Shown: piece by piece, positions 38,482-40,110 of the stretch
How positions within the stretch are numbered: position 1 is the first letter of the stretch
Layout of the letters: every line of letters starts with the position of its first letter
Source: Gammaproteobacteria bacterium
GTDB lineage: Bacteria; Pseudomonadota; Gammaproteobacteria; Steroidobacterales; Rariloculaceae
Direction of reading: 5' to 3'
Assembly: GCA_030834065.1 (NCBI GenBank)
Contig: JAURFX010000004.1
Coordinates: 1 to 40,110 of the forward strand
Length of the DNA stretch: 40,110 nucleotides
The notes under the pieces: generated by a model
What the model saw: the letters and a program-made list of their open reading frames with translations, nothing else
Database searches by the model: none
What the model was told of the DNA's origin: nothing
Position numbers and translations under genes: made by a program

Positions 38482-39531
38482 CTGTTTGATCGCCTGGATC
38501 TGAGCATTATTCAATGAAACCCCATTAATATGTCCTATTTTTCGATTTTCTCTTGGGCTTTTTTTGTAATCATGGATAAATATATTAGTTTCCGTGCTCA
38601 ATGATGCTAAGTTAGGCATAGATCCTAGAATATTAAACATTTGTACATCCTGTATTTGTATTTCATGGGGAATTTCAAGATTAGTGATGCACCTTAAGTG
38701 TAGTTCAAATTGACTGCAATTAGCTCCATCAATTGTCCAATGCCCTGAGTTATGAACTCTTGGTGCTATTTCATTCACAATTAAATTTCCACTTACGTTA
38801 AAGAACTCTATACCCATCACCCCGATATAATTACTGCTCCCCATTATCTTTCTAGCAATATCCTCAGCTTGTTTTTGCAATGCAGGATTATTTAAGAGTT
38901 TGGTATGAATTAAAATTCCATTATGGTGAAGATTTTCTGTGATTGGATAAAAAAAATATTCATCAGATTTATTTCTACCAACGATAATTGAGCACTCAAA
39001 ATCGAATTCTATACATTGCTCTAATATTGCAGGTAAGCATTCAAATTTCTGAAAGCCTGTAATTAAGCTTTTTTGGTCATTAACCTTTAATTGACCCCTC
39101 CCATCAAATCCAGATTTTCTGAGCTTAAGAAAACAATCGGAATCAAACTGAATATTTTCTATATCCTCAATTGAGCTTATAGGTCGGAAATTAGCTGTAT
39201 CAATATCGAGATCGTTAATATATTTTTTTTCTAGTAATCGATCTTGTGCAATTTTAAGTATTTTAAGATTTGGAAAAACTTTCTTAGGGTCGAGTACCGA
39301 GCTTAATATTTCAAGATCTAAGTGTTCGAGCTCATAGGTTATGATGTCGCAACTATTTGATAGCTCTTCCAGAGCTTTTGGATCATTGAGCTCTGCGATA
39401 ATTGATTCACCAATTAGGCCCGCCGGAGAATTTTTTTTTGGATCCAAAATAACTGTGTCTAGAGGAAGTCTCGATGATGCCTGAATCATCATTCTGGCAA
39501 GTTGACCACCACCAATAATGCCAACTTTCAT
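38467..39531 (-). CDS. purK: N5-carboxyaminoimidazole ribonucleotide synthase
   Basis: PurK carboxylates AIR with ATP and bicarbonate in purine synthesis. The 354 residues (E. coli 355) start MKVGIIGGGQLARMMIQASS; the ATP-grasp central region contains LKLRKSGFDGRGQ, and NEIAPRVHNSGHWTID is the usual C-terminal signature. The ATG directly follows the purE stop with no spacer, so they form a purEK operon. Its tail overlaps tldD by 15 bases in antisense. Confidence 0.97.
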   Translation of the reverse strand: MKVGIIGGGQLARMMIQASSRLPLDTVILDPKKNSPAGLIGESIIAELNDPKALEELSNSCDIITYELEHLDLEILSSVLDPKKVFPNLKILKIAQDRLLEKKYINDLDIDTANFRPISSIEDIENIQFDSDCFLKLRKSGFDGRGQLKVNDQKSLITGFQKFECLPAILEQCIEFDFECSIIVGRNKSDEYFFYPITENLHHNGILIHTKLLNNPALQKQAEDIARKIMGSSNYIGVMGIEFFNVSGNLIVNEIAPRVHNSGHWTIDGANCSQFELHLRCITNLEIPHEIQIQDVQMFNILGSMPNLASLSTETNIFIHDYKKSPRENRKIGHINGVSLNNAQIQAIKQLLLL

Positions 39532-40020
39532 TTAATCTTTTGGATTCGGATTATCTAGAATAGTTTGTGTTTGTTCTTTTCTAAAGGCTTGAAGCTTGAA
39601 TTTTACCTCTTCATTAGTTAGAGCAATAATAGAAGCTGCTAGCAGAGCGGCATTTATGGCACCTGCCTCACCAATTGCAAGCGTTCCTACTGGGATACCT
39701 TTAGGCATTTGTACAATAGAGTAAAGCGAGTCTAATCCTTTTAATGATTGGCTTTCTATGGGAACACCCAGTACAGGGATTTGCGTAAGAGAAGCAGTCA
39801 TCCCAGGCAGATGCGCAGCACCTCCAGCACCAGCGATAATAACTTTCAAATCCCTAGATTCAGCAGACTGGGCATATTCGTAGAGTAAATGAGGCGTACG
39901 ATGAGCAGACACAATTTTACATTCATGAAAAATTGATAGATTGTCGAGGGTTGCGCTGGCATGGGATAATGTATCCCAGTCAGATTGAGAACCCATTATA
40001 ATTCCTATTAAAGGCTTCAT
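39532..40020 (-). CDS. purE: N5-carboxyaminoimidazole ribonucleotide mutase (class I PurE)
   Basis: PurE converts the PurK product N5-CAIR to CAIR. The 162-residue product carries [16 protein letters not shown] with the catalytic-equivalent H40, and [12 protein letters not shown], all class I features. It is the first gene of purEK. The 90 bases upstream hold a TATAAT on the minus strand. Confidence 0.97.
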   Translation of the reverse strand: MKPLIGIIMGSQSDWDTLSHASATLDNLSIFHECKIVSAHRTPHLLYEYAQSAESRDLKVIIAGAGGAAHLPGMTASLTQIPVLGVPIESQSLKGLDSLYSIVQMPKGIPVGTLAIGEAGAINAALLAASIIALTNEEVKFKLQAFRKEQTQTILDNPNPKD

Positions 40021-40037
40021 TTATATATTTTACAGTA

Positions 40038-40043
40038 ATTATA
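40038..40043 (-). promoter_or_regulatory. Candidate -10 box for purEK
   Basis: On the minus strand this is TATAAT, 17 bases before the purE ATG, which would leave a leader of about 11 bases and no visible Shine-Dalgarno. No good -35 lies at standard spacing, and I see no PurR-like palindrome. Confidence 0.35.
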
Positions 40044-40057
40044 AGAAATTAATAAAG

Positions 40058-40110
40058 ATGTTGATTCAAAACAATAAAGAAATTGAAAATAAGAAAAATT
40101 TACTATCAGA
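40058..40110 (+). CDS. Possible start of a divergent gene (partial, unidentified)
   Basis: An ATG at 40058 opens a frame that stays open to the end of the window for 17 codons (MLIQNNKEIENKKNLLS). It is too short to recognise or to distinguish from chance in AT-rich DNA. Its position, divergent from purE, is where a neighbouring gene would be expected. Confidence 0.25.
   Translation, partial: MLIQNNKEIENKKNLLS

Noticed and set aside
1-40110. CRISPR array, insertion sequence, prophage, integron or tRNA gene
   Set aside because: No direct-repeat series, transposase-like product or cloverleaf was seen; nearly all bases are in housekeeping genes.

Overview
This 40 kb window looks like chromosome from an AT-rich, streamlined, Gram-negative gammaproteobacterium. 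The gene orders secY-rpmJ-rpsM and miaB-ybeZ-ybeY-ybeX-lnt, the uvrA/ssb divergent pair and the outer-membrane genes lptE, lnt and yhdP all point there. Compact spacing, many 1-8 base overlaps, AGA-rich arginine codons and the lack of mobile elements suggest a small-genome marine lineage. SAR86 is my best guess, but that is inference and not proven by anything in the window.

Region 1 (1-13417): the end of tuf, then the complete S10, spc and alpha ribosomal clusters, rpsJ to rplQ, with secY and rpoA. All genes are intact and on the plus strand. The spaces that in E. coli hold the S10 leader, the spc promoter and the alpha-operon S4 pseudoknot are reduced to 10, 1 and 2 bases. The only real gap, 134 bases between rpsJ and rplC, holds three potential stem-loops and is the largest non-coding stretch in the window.

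Region 2 (13432-20647): a minus-strand pair of a small protein-kinase-like gene and an ICMT/PEMT-type membrane methyltransferase; a plus-strand pair of a signal-less gamma-glutamyltransferase-family hydrolase and trpS; then divergent uvrA and ssb. An rplQ ... uvrA/ssb neighbourhood is also seen in pseudomonads, so the first two pairs look like a lineage-specific insertion between conserved neighbours.

Region 3 (20654-33308): miaB-ybeZ-ybeY-ybeX-lnt (tRNA modification, ribosome quality control, lipoprotein maturation), then leuS inverted, lptE, hisI inverted, cysS, yidD, holA, nadD, rsfS and rlmH. Compared with the E. coli order leuS-lptE-holA-nadD-rsfS-rlmH, leuS has flipped and hisI-cysS-yidD have been inserted.

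Region 4 (33309-40110): yhdP (AsmA-like envelope lipid transport) and tldD, then minus-strand purE-purK of purine synthesis, a short upstream region and possibly the start of one more gene at the window edge. I see no tRNA or rRNA gene, CRISPR array, insertion sequence, prophage or defence island. Everything is housekeeping apart from the kinase/methyltransferase pair. The most notable signals are the structured rpsJ-rplC gap, a possible leaderless ssb transcript, unusual residues in YbeY and HisI, and extreme gene packing, including a 43-base antisense overlap of lnt and leuS.
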